Origin: Candidatus Cloacimonadota bacterium
GTDB lineage: Bacteria; Muiribacteriota; UBA6191
DNA: 64,000 nt
Assembly (NCBI GenBank): GCA_023954715.1
Contig: JAGSHD010000015.1
Span: 1 to 64,000 of the forward strand
Direction: 5' to 3'
The position numbers and the translations under genes were made by a program. Each line of letters opens with the position of its first letter. Position 1 is the stretch's first letter. This document shows, piece after piece, positions 55,475-63,684 of the stretch. Under the pieces are notes generated by a model. That model saw only the letters and a list, made by a program, of their open reading frames with translations, searched no databases and had not been told where the DNA came from.

Positions 55475-56161
55475 TTAACTAATTTTAGAATCTAATAGAT
55501 CGGGTTGATCTTGAAGTAGAATCTGATTTAAACCGATACGGTCTCTTTCAAACATTGTGGTAAAACGAAGAGCATATACATAAGTTAAGTTGTCATTTAA
55601 AGTAGTAGGCTCAACACGAATTATAGTACCCAAAACACCCTTTAAATCGAAGTAATTTAAGGTAAAAAACAACTCTAAAGTTGTTCCGGGATCTACTTCT
55701 TCTTGCGATGTAAACTCCATGCCACCGGTACTAATGTCTGATGTTAAACCTTCAGACAGCTCATCTGAAAAAGCATTATTCTGAAGAGCTCTAAACTTTA
55801 AGTCAACTTGTTTATTAACACGGGTATGGTCTCTATTTTGAAAAACTCCATCAACAATAACAGGTGACTTTACTTGTAACACACCACTATCAAAGTCTCG
55901 TATCACACTAATAGGTATATTTACTTTAAAACTAATAATTTTTGTATCCACTAGTCCTTGCAATATCCCATAAGTAACATCTCTAAAAAAATATTTAGTA
56001 CCTACATTAGACTGTGGCCAATGCAAAGAAATCTGGTCTTTATCACAAGAAATCACTCTACTTTTAAGGATCATTCTTCCTTGTTCGGGATCAAATACAA
56101 CTAACTCAACGTATTGGTTTTTTAAAAAATGCTCTACTTTGAATAAGCTTCTATGCTTCAT
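55475..56161 (-). CDS. PilZ-domain protein, probable c-di-GMP receptor
   Basis: A 228-residue cytoplasmic protein with a YcgR-like N-terminal domain (residues 1-110) and a PilZ domain in the second half. The c-di-GMP signature is present as an RxxxR-type start (NRDHTRVNKQVDLKF) and DISTGGMEF for D/NxSxxG. It starts at ATG 56161 with AGAAGG six bases upstream. It directly follows the TPR gene. PilZ proteins often tune pili, flagella or polysaccharide export; the target here is unknown. Confidence 0.85.
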   Translation of the reverse strand: MKHRSLFKVEHFLKNQYVELVVFDPEQGRMILKSRVISCDKDQISLHWPQSNVGTKYFFRDVTYGILQGLVDTKIISFKVNIPISVIRDFDSGVLQVKSPVIVDGVFQNRDHTRVNKQVDLKFRALQNNAFSDELSEGLTSDISTGGMEFTSQEEVDPGTTLELFFTLNYFDLKGVLGTIIRVEPTTLNDNLTYVYALRFTTMFERDRIGLNQILLQDQPDLLDSKIS

Positions 56162-56164
56162 CAA

Positions 56165-57343
56165 CTACCTTCTTGACTTACTTTTTGCACTCAATAACTT
56201 AATTTTTTCTAGTGTTTTTACATTCTTTGGAGATTTTGGTGCCAACTTTATACATTGTTCATAGTTAACAATAGCCTGCTTATATTTTTTTTGCTGAACT
56301 AAAGCCTCTGCTAAATTGTAATATGCATTAGGATACTTGTCATACACTTTAATAGACCGCTTATAATATTGCACTGCAAAATCAAGCTTACCCTGTCTTG
56401 CATATAAAAACCCAATATTGTTAAATACAACTGGATCTTTAGGAGTTACCTTTGATAACTCTCCTAATTTTGCTATTGCCTTATTTACATTGTTCGTTTG
56501 CTCATATAATGCAGCTAAATTAGTATAGGCCTTTAAATACCTTTCGTTACCAGCAATTGCCGCTAAGTAATGCTTTTCAGCTAACTTTATATTTTTTTGT
56601 AAAGCATATAAAAAAGCAATATTATTATGTGCCGCCGCAAATTTTGGTTGAAACTCAACAGCTTTCAAATAATACTCCATTGCCATTTTATAATTTTTCT
56701 TGCCGCCATAAATCATACCTAAGTTATACCAAGCATAAGAGTATTTTTTATTTAACTTTAGAATTTCATTCCAGATAACAATTGACTCTTTTTCTTTGCC
56801 TATACTCAAATAAATCCTAGCCAAATTTTCTTTCGCTTTAATATTTTTTGGATCAATCTTAGATGCTTGTTTCCAAGACTCAATGGCAAGCTCTATTTGA
56901 CGAACTGAAGCGTATATAAACCCCATATTAATATAAGCGTTTACATAATCTTGATTGATTTCAATCGCTTTTTTTATATTTTCTAAGGCCTGATCAAACT
57001 GCCCCTTTTGAGTATATAAAAACCCCAAAGAATCCCAGGCTTTATAATGATTTTTATCAATTTTTAAGGTTTGTTTCCAGTATTTTTCAGCATCATCTAA
57101 ACGACCTAACAAAAAGAAGGCTCCACCAAGATCATAAGAAGCATCTGCATAAGTAGGATCAATCTCTAAAGATTTCGTCCACTCTTTAGATGCCATGAAA
57201 ATTCGTCCCTTTTTCATGTAGTAAGTACCGTTTTTATAGGCCTTTTCTGCATCATCTCGTGAAGATGAGAAAGACGTCTGAGCTGTCATGCCCATGAATA
57301 AAACGGCGCATCCTAATTTTTTTGCTAATTTAAAAATTTCCAT
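56165..57343 (-). CDS. Exported TPR-repeat protein
   Basis: A 392-residue protein: signal peptide MEIFKLAKKLGCAVLFMGMT then about ten consecutive 34-residue TPR units (for example DPTYADASYDLGGAFFLLGR; YSYAWYNLGMIYGGKKNYKM; YPNAYYNLAEALVQQKKYKQ). AAGGG eight bases before the ATG at 57343 sets the start. TPR chains scaffold protein complexes, here probably periplasmic. It lies between accC and the PilZ gene. Partner unknown. Confidence 0.85.
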   Translation of the reverse strand: MEIFKLAKKLGCAVLFMGMTAQTSFSSSRDDAEKAYKNGTYYMKKGRIFMASKEWTKSLEIDPTYADASYDLGGAFFLLGRLDDAEKYWKQTLKIDKNHYKAWDSLGFLYTQKGQFDQALENIKKAIEINQDYVNAYINMGFIYASVRQIELAIESWKQASKIDPKNIKAKENLARIYLSIGKEKESIVIWNEILKLNKKYSYAWYNLGMIYGGKKNYKMAMEYYLKAVEFQPKFAAAHNNIAFLYALQKNIKLAEKHYLAAIAGNERYLKAYTNLAALYEQTNNVNKAIAKLGELSKVTPKDPVVFNNIGFLYARQGKLDFAVQYYKRSIKVYDKYPNAYYNLAEALVQQKKYKQAIVNYEQCIKLAPKSPKNVKTLEKIKLLSAKSKSRR

Positions 57344-57429
57344 GAAAGTCCCTTTGATCAATCAGTATTTAATAAAGCCGATAAATCTATCATTCGCCCT
57401 CGTAACAAGAGCAAACAATAAAACTGAAT

Positions 57430-58788
57430 CTACTCTGACAAGTTAAATTCTGTATCCATATACGATGTGGAAAAATATCCACTCTTAAAAGTTTCAGTTG
57501 ATAAAATTTGTTTATGTACTTCAACGGTTGAAGACACTCCATCTATCACAAACTCATCTAGAGCTCTTTTTCCTCTTATAATAGCTTTATCTCTATCTTC
57601 GTCATAAACGATTAACTTTGCAATCATTGAATCATAAAATGGTAAAATCTCATCATTACTTGAAATCATTGTGTCTACTCGAACTCCAGGGCCACCTGGC
57701 AGTCGCAAGTGATCAATAGCACCAGGACAAGGAGAAAAATTATCCTTTGGATTTTCTGCATTGACTCTAAACTCAATAGCATGCCCTTTAAATTTTATTT
57801 CATCTTGAGTATAAGAAAGCTTATGTCCTTCTGCTATAAGAATTTGCTCTTTTACCAAATCCACTCCAGTAATCATCTCTGTAACTGGATGTTCCACTTG
57901 AAGGCGAGTATTCATTTCCATAAAATAAAAGTTTTCATCTTTATCTACTAAAAACTCGATGGTGCCAGCATTTTTATAATTTACAGCTTTTGCAGCATCT
58001 ACTCCTGCTTGGCATATTCTTGTTCGAAGATCTTCTGAGATACAAGGCGAAGGAGCCTCTTCAAGAAGCTTTTGATGCCTTCTTTGGATAGAGCAATTTC
58101 TCTCCCCTAAATGAATCACATTGCCAAAACTATCACCTAAAATTTGGACTTCAATATGTCTTGGGTCTACAACAAACTTCTCAATATAACAATCTCCGTT
58201 ACCGAATCCTGCTAAAGCCTCTTGTGAAGCTAATTCAAACAATTCTGCAAAGTCTTCTTCTTTGTGTACAAGGCGCATTCCTTTTCCGCCACCACCAGCA
58301 GTAGCTTTCACCATAACTGGAAAACCGCACTCTTTAGCTACTTTTAAACCTTCTTCTATCGATTGAATAATATCTTTAGAACCAGGAACAGTAGGTACGT
58401 TATTTTCTTTCATTAATTTTCTAGCTTCTGCTTTATCTCCCATTCTACGGATAGCATCCCCTTCAGGGCCGATAAACTCGATATTGCAAGCGTTTAAAAT
58501 CTCTACAAAATCTACATTTTCTGCTAAAAATCCATAACCTGGGTGAATTGCATCAGCACCAGAAATCTCCGCTGCAGCTACAATATTTTGCATGTTTAAA
58601 TAACTTTCTGTCACTAGATGTGAACCAATACAAATTGCTTCATCTGCTAGCTTTACATGCAAAGAGTCCTTGTCGACAGTGGAGTAAACCGCAACAGTTT
58701 CAATATCTAGCTCTTTACATGCTCTAATAATACGTACAGCTATCTCGCCTCGATTAGCGATTAATATTCTATTGATTTTTCTAGACAT
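57430..58788 (-). CDS. accC: Biotin carboxylase (acetyl-CoA carboxylase subunit AccC)
   Basis: AccC carboxylates biotin on the carrier protein, the first half-reaction of fatty-acid synthesis. The 452-residue protein is complete: IANRGEIAVRIIRACKELDI, IHPGYGFLAEN, ATP-grasp glycine loop KATAGGGGKGMR, ERNCSIQRRHQKLLEEAPSP and catalytic EMNTRLQVEHPVTE, plus the conserved arginine in PGGPGVRVDT. All catalytic residues I can place are intact. It overlaps the AccB-like gene by eight bases. That gene's product lacks the biotin lysine, so the true carrier may be encoded elsewhere. Confidence 0.96.
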   Translation of the reverse strand: MSRKINRILIANRGEIAVRIIRACKELDIETVAVYSTVDKDSLHVKLADEAICIGSHLVTESYLNMQNIVAAAEISGADAIHPGYGFLAENVDFVEILNACNIEFIGPEGDAIRRMGDKAEARKLMKENNVPTVPGSKDIIQSIEEGLKVAKECGFPVMVKATAGGGGKGMRLVHKEEDFAELFELASQEALAGFGNGDCYIEKFVVDPRHIEVQILGDSFGNVIHLGERNCSIQRRHQKLLEEAPSPCISEDLRTRICQAGVDAAKAVNYKNAGTIEFLVDKDENFYFMEMNTRLQVEHPVTEMITGVDLVKEQILIAEGHKLSYTQDEIKFKGHAIEFRVNAENPKDNFSPCPGAIDHLRLPGGPGVRVDTMISSNDEILPFYDSMIAKLIVYDEDRDKAIIRGKRALDEFVIDGVSSTVEVHKQILSTETFKSGYFSTSYMDTEFNLSE

Positions 58789-59188
58789 TCTCTACATCCA
58801 ATTCGATTAACTCCATACCATAAGCTACTCCAGCACCTGACTCTACGATCACAGACTTAACTATGCCTGATTGATCCGCTATCAAGTCATGAGGAACATT
58901 AATCGCTGTTATTAATCCTACTTTATCACCTTTATTAACTTTATCCCCTGATTTTATAGTCGATGAAAAAATACCGACTCGATCAGACTTTAAAAAGTCT
59001 CCCTGGGACAAATCTACACTATCAGATTGCTCGTTAGTTTTATTATCTGAAGGCGAATCTACACAAGAATTATTTTGAATTATTTTTGTAGCTCCTCTTC
59101 TAAGATAAATACTCTGATCTCCTTTTTCAATGGATAGATCATTATATCTTGATTGACTGAACTCTTGGATTAGGTCTTCTAGTTCCAT
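58781..59188 (-). CDS. AccB-like biotinyl-domain protein lacking the biotin-accepting lysine
   Basis: A 135-residue protein with the BCCP layout: an N-terminal helix (MELEDLIQEFSQSRYNDLSI) followed by IEKGDQSIYLRRG, a polar linker, and a C-terminal biotinyl/lipoyl-type domain (SGDKVNKGDKVGLI ... GVAYGMELIEL). Where BCCPs have E-A-M-K-M, this reads T-A-I-N-V: Asn97 (codon 58898-58900) replaces the lysine, and the flanking residues have changed too. Biotin cannot be attached there. AAGGA sets the ATG at 59188. The overlap with accC implies co-expression. It may be a regulatory or structural subunit, like plant BADC proteins. A DNA inverted repeat (59307-59331) lies upstream. Confidence 0.85.
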   Translation of the reverse strand: MELEDLIQEFSQSRYNDLSIEKGDQSIYLRRGATKIIQNNSCVDSPSDNKTNEQSDSVDLSQGDFLKSDRVGIFSSTIKSGDKVNKGDKVGLITAINVPHDLIADQSGIVKSVIVESGAGVAYGMELIELDVENV

Positions 59189-59306
59189 CGTTTCATCCTT
59201 TATTCGCATTAATTTTAGTAAAAATTTATCTTAAAAAAGTAAATTTGATAAGATTTAATATTGTAAAAAATACAATTTACTCATAAATAAGTTTTGATAA
59301 ATATCA

Positions 59307-59331
59307 CCATATTTTACAACACTCAATATGG
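59307..59331. promoter_or_regulatory. Inverted repeat upstream of the AccB-like gene
   Basis: CCATATT (59307-59313) and AATATGG (59325-59331) form a 7-bp inverted repeat with an 11-base spacer, about 120 bases before the start codon. The geometry matches that of the repeat before the MetF-like gene, but the sequence differs. A repressor site is possible; in AT-rich DNA, chance is not excluded. Confidence 0.3.
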
Positions 59332-59346
59332 ACGACATTGTACCCT

Positions 59347-59383
59347 TAAAAAATAAAAAAAGAAAGTCTCTGCCTAGCTTTCT
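59347..59383 (-). terminator. Terminator after the 664-residue lipoprotein gene
   Basis: A 6-bp stem AGAAAG/CTTTCT (59361-59366 and 59378-59383) is followed on the minus strand by a long U-rich run (complement of 59347-59360). It lies about 55 bp past the stop. The stem is short but the U-run is strong. Confidence 0.65.
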
Positions 59384-59437
59384 ATCAAAACCTTCAAGGA
59401 TTTTTGAACTTTTAGGACAAAGCTCTTTGAGATGACT

Positions 59438-61432
59438 CTAGATCTGTATTAGATATATCAAATTTCTTAAATTTTTGGAGATTTGCTTAAGGTCACTCAA
59501 CAAGATTTTTTTGTCTTTAGATTGTTTTACTGATCGAATAGTAATAATCATGTCTTTAAACCTTATATAATCGCTCTTAGCATAATAGGACTGTAGACTT
59601 TTAAATCTTTCATCGTTGATATTTACCGTCAGTCTTTTTACCTTTTGAGCCAGAATCTCATTTAAAGCCTTATAGAGCTCGAAACTTTCTTTATAAACCA
59701 AACTTTGGTTTTCATTTTTCTTTTCAAGTAGATATAACTCTTCTTCAACCAAACGAAGTGTAAAGTACTTTAAGTTCAAAAATTTACTTGCAAGCTTTTT
59801 CTTTTCTTGTAAATCCAACAGAGTAAACAAATCTGTAAAATGAATTGATTTGCTAAGCTTTTCTTGTAAAAAAATTATCGTAGCCTTTGAAAAATCAAAG
59901 TGATGTAAATCTAAATCTATTCTAAAAGAGAGTATAAGCCTATGAAACCAGATCAAGTCTTTTTCTAAAATTAACCAAGACCTTTTAAAGGCAGCCTCTT
60001 CTATCTTTGCATTATCTTCTTTAAGAATGCTCAAACTCTTTGCACTAAACAGTAAGGCTCGTCTATCTAAGGTAAAGCTTTTTTGTTGTTTTTTACGAAA
60101 TTTATGCATAAATCGTTGATAAACAGAGCTAGGTATTTGCTTTATCAAACTCTCATTTAAATATTGATAATATTGAGCAATGATCAGTCGGCACGCAAAA
60201 TGATAAGCCTTCGGAAAAAACACTTCAAACTCCCTAAAATTAAGAGAACTTTTTCGTAACTCAACAATTAGTTCTGGAGTCAAATGCAAAGATGCCTCTC
60301 TCACAGACTGACTTAAAACTAGTGAGTCTTCAAACAGCTCTAGCTGTGAAACCTTTGATAGTTTTAATTGAATTTCTTGTTTTTTATTTTGTGGTAATAC
60401 TCTTAAAAGCAATCGAATCAATCGCTCTTTTGAATCATCATTAATTAGTGACTTTATATGAGGATGAAACCATTTTTTATCATTTAACAAGTCTTGTTTA
60501 CTATTGACAGAGACCTGATCTAAAAGCAATTGAAGCCTAGATAAGTGAGATATAAACTCTTTGTCATAATCTGGATTAGAAAGTAATACACTTAACAACA
60601 GGCGACCTAGATGACTTCGATCTCCTTGTGTGGCAAAAAAGTCCTTATAATCTATTTTCATTTTGTCTAATTGTTTCAATAATTCAATACTCCTATCTTT
60701 AAGGGATGTGGACAAATACAATACCTTAAACAGGTTTTGTTTTTTATCTGTAAACCTTAAAATTGTATTGATAGATTGTATTCTTTGCAGATCAGACTTT
60801 AAAACTGATAGAACCAAATGCATTGATAAATAAGCATGACGGCTAGAGTGCTTTTTTTGAGGAACATATTTTAAAAAAGGAGGTATCTGAGACTCTATTA
60901 CCCTCAAATAAGCTTTAGGATAGCTTTCTAACAAAAAGGGAAGACTCTGATCTAAAACTCGCGTTACATTTCTAATCTCAATAAAAATTGATCTCATAAC
61001 TTTAGAGTTACTATAGGTCTCCATTTTCTTAATTTGTTTTTCTATTAAAAAAGAGATATTTGATTGATCTAATTTAAACAAGTCATCCAATGTTTTTTCA
61101 TCTACTACAGCTTGATTAATAGTAAATCCTATGTCATAAGTAGTAAGTAACTCTAAAAGTCTTTCTATCTCTTTTGGCTTTTGTGACACCCAGTAAAAAA
61201 ACAATTTCTTTATTGGTATTTTGTGAGAAGTTAAATAATTTAAAGATTTGATTTTTTGACTAGGGTTATTGCCTGTTAGGTTTGGATTTTTATCTAAATT
61301 AAGCTTTTCATAAAGAATAGGCTTATCTTCTTTTTGCTCAACTTCTTTGGATATATCAGAGAAGAAGTCATCACTATAATTACAAGCTATAAAAACTATA
61401 AATATCAAAACTTTTAACATAAAAACTTTCAT
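59438..61432 (-). CDS. Uncharacterised lipoprotein, 664 residues
   Basis: The N-terminus MKVFMLKVLIFIVFIAC is a lipoprotein signal with probable lipidation at Cys17. The rest is strongly helical and Leu/Lys-rich, with no recognised domain; HEAT- or TPR-like helical repeats are possible from its composition (LFYLSTSLKDRSIELL-type helices). Its start overlaps the stop of the large pilin-like gene by four bases, so the two are translationally coupled. It may help assemble or anchor that pilin-like protein. No family recognised. Confidence 0.65.
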   Translation of the reverse strand: MKVFMLKVLIFIVFIACNYSDDFFSDISKEVEQKEDKPILYEKLNLDKNPNLTGNNPSQKIKSLNYLTSHKIPIKKLFFYWVSQKPKEIERLLELLTTYDIGFTINQAVVDEKTLDDLFKLDQSNISFLIEKQIKKMETYSNSKVMRSIFIEIRNVTRVLDQSLPFLLESYPKAYLRVIESQIPPFLKYVPQKKHSSRHAYLSMHLVLSVLKSDLQRIQSINTILRFTDKKQNLFKVLYLSTSLKDRSIELLKQLDKMKIDYKDFFATQGDRSHLGRLLLSVLLSNPDYDKEFISHLSRLQLLLDQVSVNSKQDLLNDKKWFHPHIKSLINDDSKERLIRLLLRVLPQNKKQEIQLKLSKVSQLELFEDSLVLSQSVREASLHLTPELIVELRKSSLNFREFEVFFPKAYHFACRLIIAQYYQYLNESLIKQIPSSVYQRFMHKFRKKQQKSFTLDRRALLFSAKSLSILKEDNAKIEEAAFKRSWLILEKDLIWFHRLILSFRIDLDLHHFDFSKATIIFLQEKLSKSIHFTDLFTLLDLQEKKKLASKFLNLKYFTLRLVEEELYLLEKKNENQSLVYKESFELYKALNEILAQKVKRLTVNINDERFKSLQSYYAKSDYIRFKDMIITIRSVKQSKDKKILLSDLKQISKNLRNLIYLIQI

Positions 61433-63684
61433 TGATAAGAATTAAGCATAAACAACTGCTGAGTTTCATGAGAAATTGGGAATGTAGTGCTAGTGAGAGG
61501 GCTAACACTAGTAGGCCCATTATAATAAGCTCCTGTTATTTTATCCACAATTCGCCCTTCATCATCAATGATAAATTTGTCAAGGTATGGGTTTTCTACT
61601 GGACCAATAGCTGGATTTACTAATGGTGAACTATAGAGGTTTGGATCAACGGTTAGAGGTATAGCAGGAGCACCTCCTAAACCTTGAGTTGGATCACTTA
61701 AGTGCTGATTATCAGCTGCAGTTGCATTAGGATCATCACCATGTCCATCTGCATAGGTTTGAGCTGTCATCCTTCCCAAGTCTTTTGCGACGTCGGTCGG
61801 TGTTTTTGCAACAGCTGGGTCGACTTGTGCTGGAAATGATAAAGTTGGGGAAACTAAAGGTGGGCTATCCATTCTAGGTATCTGCTCAATCTGATATCCA
61901 TCATTATAAGGTTTTGCTCCCGTAGAGGGAACTTCATATTGTGCAACATTAAGTTCGTGCGCTAAATCTGGATCTATATCGTTCTCTGGCTCTAAAATTG
62001 GAGTATGAGCATCTTCTGCATAAGCTTCTGGTATAACATCCTTAGTATTTAAAGTTACAGTATCATCAGGACCAGCTTGAGGCGTCTCTAAATCGGATTC
62101 ATTTTCACCATCATCCATATCTGGGCCCTCCCCTTTACCTTCTTCACAATTCTCTTTACCATCTACTGTAAGCGTAAACAAGCCACCATTTTGGCTGCAA
62201 TGCTCTGCCCGAATTTCTCTAGCTTGTAAAATAGACCCATGTTGATTACATGATCCATCCTCTAGTGTCTCCCCGCCTATTTCAGCACACATAGCCTGTA
62301 CACTTGGTTTTTCATTGTGATCTACGGCTGGGGTTATTACTATTTCATCCAAGTCGTCTGGCTCAGGAGCATCTTCAGATTCTAACGGCTCCTCATCAAC
62401 ATCTAGTACTTCTCCTTCTAATGGGGGCGGAAAATCCAAGTTTACGGATAGAAATTGTTTATTATCATCAATTTTCTTATTAGGTTTTCTATTTTGCGCT
62501 TTTAAATCATCCACAATATCTAGGGATAAAACATCTGCTAGCATCTTAACCTTAGTTTGAACTTTTTTACCTTCTTTATGAGACGAAGGCTCAGTAACTG
62601 TACTTAAATGCTGATCGATTTTATTAATAAAGCTATCAAAGCTATCCTTTGGCATTAACTTGCTTAGAGAAGTCATCAATTTAACAAACTCTAACACCGG
62701 CATTTCAACTTTTTGATTTAATTTTAAAAAACCGCTGTTGGAGGGACTTAAAATAACTGTTTGATGCTCGGCGTAGTTAGACTTAAAGCCTTGAATAAAG
62801 CTTTCTTTTAGAGAGTTTTCAATTTCTGCTTGGGAGGCTTGATTTACTTGAGAGTCTATCTCCTGAGATGAATTTGCTAGCTGAAACGATTTTTGTTGTA
62901 ATAAAACTTTTGAGAGACTAAGTGCCTGATCTTCACTTGAAAAACCAGATAAGTTTTTAGATAACTTATTATTAGGCTTTAAGTTTTTCAATCTTTGACT
63001 GAATTTTATCTGCCTATCTATTTTTTGATTTACTCGGTTTAATGAGATTAAGTCATTCCATAAATTAGCTAAGTCAGGAGAGGCTAAGCTCCCCGAGAGA
63101 ATCAAGTCTTTTTTAGACTTTAACCTTTCTAAAAATGAAGAGCTTTTAAAGTACTTTGCAAAGTTTTTATCTTCAGAGTAATCAAATAATTTATTAATAT
63201 TAATAGACTTTTTTTCTTTTACTGTTAATTTTGCTTCTCCATTTTGCTTTTGATATGACATAGAAGAGCTCAACAATGTTACATCCTGCGCTTTACCTGA
63301 TTTATTTGTAAAAACTCCTTTTATCAACATATCTAACTCAAATCCATTAGATTTATCTTTTAAATTAGATGAAATAAAATATTCAAAATACCCTTGATTA
63401 TTACCCTCTGAATAATAAAAATCTTGCCTTCCGTTAGGAGACTTTTTAAAAAAAGGAAGTTTTTCAAACTTTAACTTAGAAAAAAGCCATTGAAATCCAG
63501 ACTCCGCTATATAAAAAGAAGTTAGCTCTCTCTCTATTAAGTTATTTTGCTTTTGTTGATGATTTAAAATCGTAAAATGAACCACTCCAATTCCCATTGC
63601 CACCATTAAGGATACAGCTACAACAGGTATTATAAATCCACGACGACCCAACGAAATACTCATTTTTCTAAAGGTTAAACACAT
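61429..63684 (-). CDS. Very large pilin-like (PilX-type) protein
   Basis: A 751-residue protein with a prepilin-type N-terminus: a basic leader ending LGRRG/FIIPVVAVSLMVAMGIGV, then the PilX-like helix continuation and IERELTSFYIAESGFQWLFS. Unlike ordinary minor pilins (150-250 residues) it continues with a lysine/serine-rich helical region, an acidic Pro-rich region (residues about 405-460) and two Cys-loop motifs (CAEIGGETLEDGSC; CSQNGGLFTLTVDGKENC). It ends in a Pro/Asp/Thr-rich tail. GGAG seven bases upstream favours ATG 63684; an ATG at 63663 would give a nine-residue leader. It follows the partial gene at the right edge and overlaps it by 17 bases. Confidence 0.75.
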   Translation of the reverse strand: MCLTFRKMSISLGRRGFIIPVVAVSLMVAMGIGVVHFTILNHQQKQNNLIERELTSFYIAESGFQWLFSKLKFEKLPFFKKSPNGRQDFYYSEGNNQGYFEYFISSNLKDKSNGFELDMLIKGVFTNKSGKAQDVTLLSSSMSYQKQNGEAKLTVKEKKSININKLFDYSEDKNFAKYFKSSSFLERLKSKKDLILSGSLASPDLANLWNDLISLNRVNQKIDRQIKFSQRLKNLKPNNKLSKNLSGFSSEDQALSLSKVLLQQKSFQLANSSQEIDSQVNQASQAEIENSLKESFIQGFKSNYAEHQTVILSPSNSGFLKLNQKVEMPVLEFVKLMTSLSKLMPKDSFDSFINKIDQHLSTVTEPSSHKEGKKVQTKVKMLADVLSLDIVDDLKAQNRKPNKKIDDNKQFLSVNLDFPPPLEGEVLDVDEEPLESEDAPEPDDLDEIVITPAVDHNEKPSVQAMCAEIGGETLEDGSCNQHGSILQAREIRAEHCSQNGGLFTLTVDGKENCEEGKGEGPDMDDGENESDLETPQAGPDDTVTLNTKDVIPEAYAEDAHTPILEPENDIDPDLAHELNVAQYEVPSTGAKPYNDGYQIEQIPRMDSPPLVSPTLSFPAQVDPAVAKTPTDVAKDLGRMTAQTYADGHGDDPNATAADNQHLSDPTQGLGGAPAIPLTVDPNLYSSPLVNPAIGPVENPYLDKFIIDDEGRIVDKITGAYYNGPTSVSPLTSTTFPISHETQQLFMLNSYQ

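Noticed and set aside
58898..58900. The missing biotin lysine as a single sequencing error (AAT for AAA/AAG)
   Set aside because: One base could restore lysine, but the neighbouring motif residues (E, M, M, N) are also replaced, so the site is truly degenerate.
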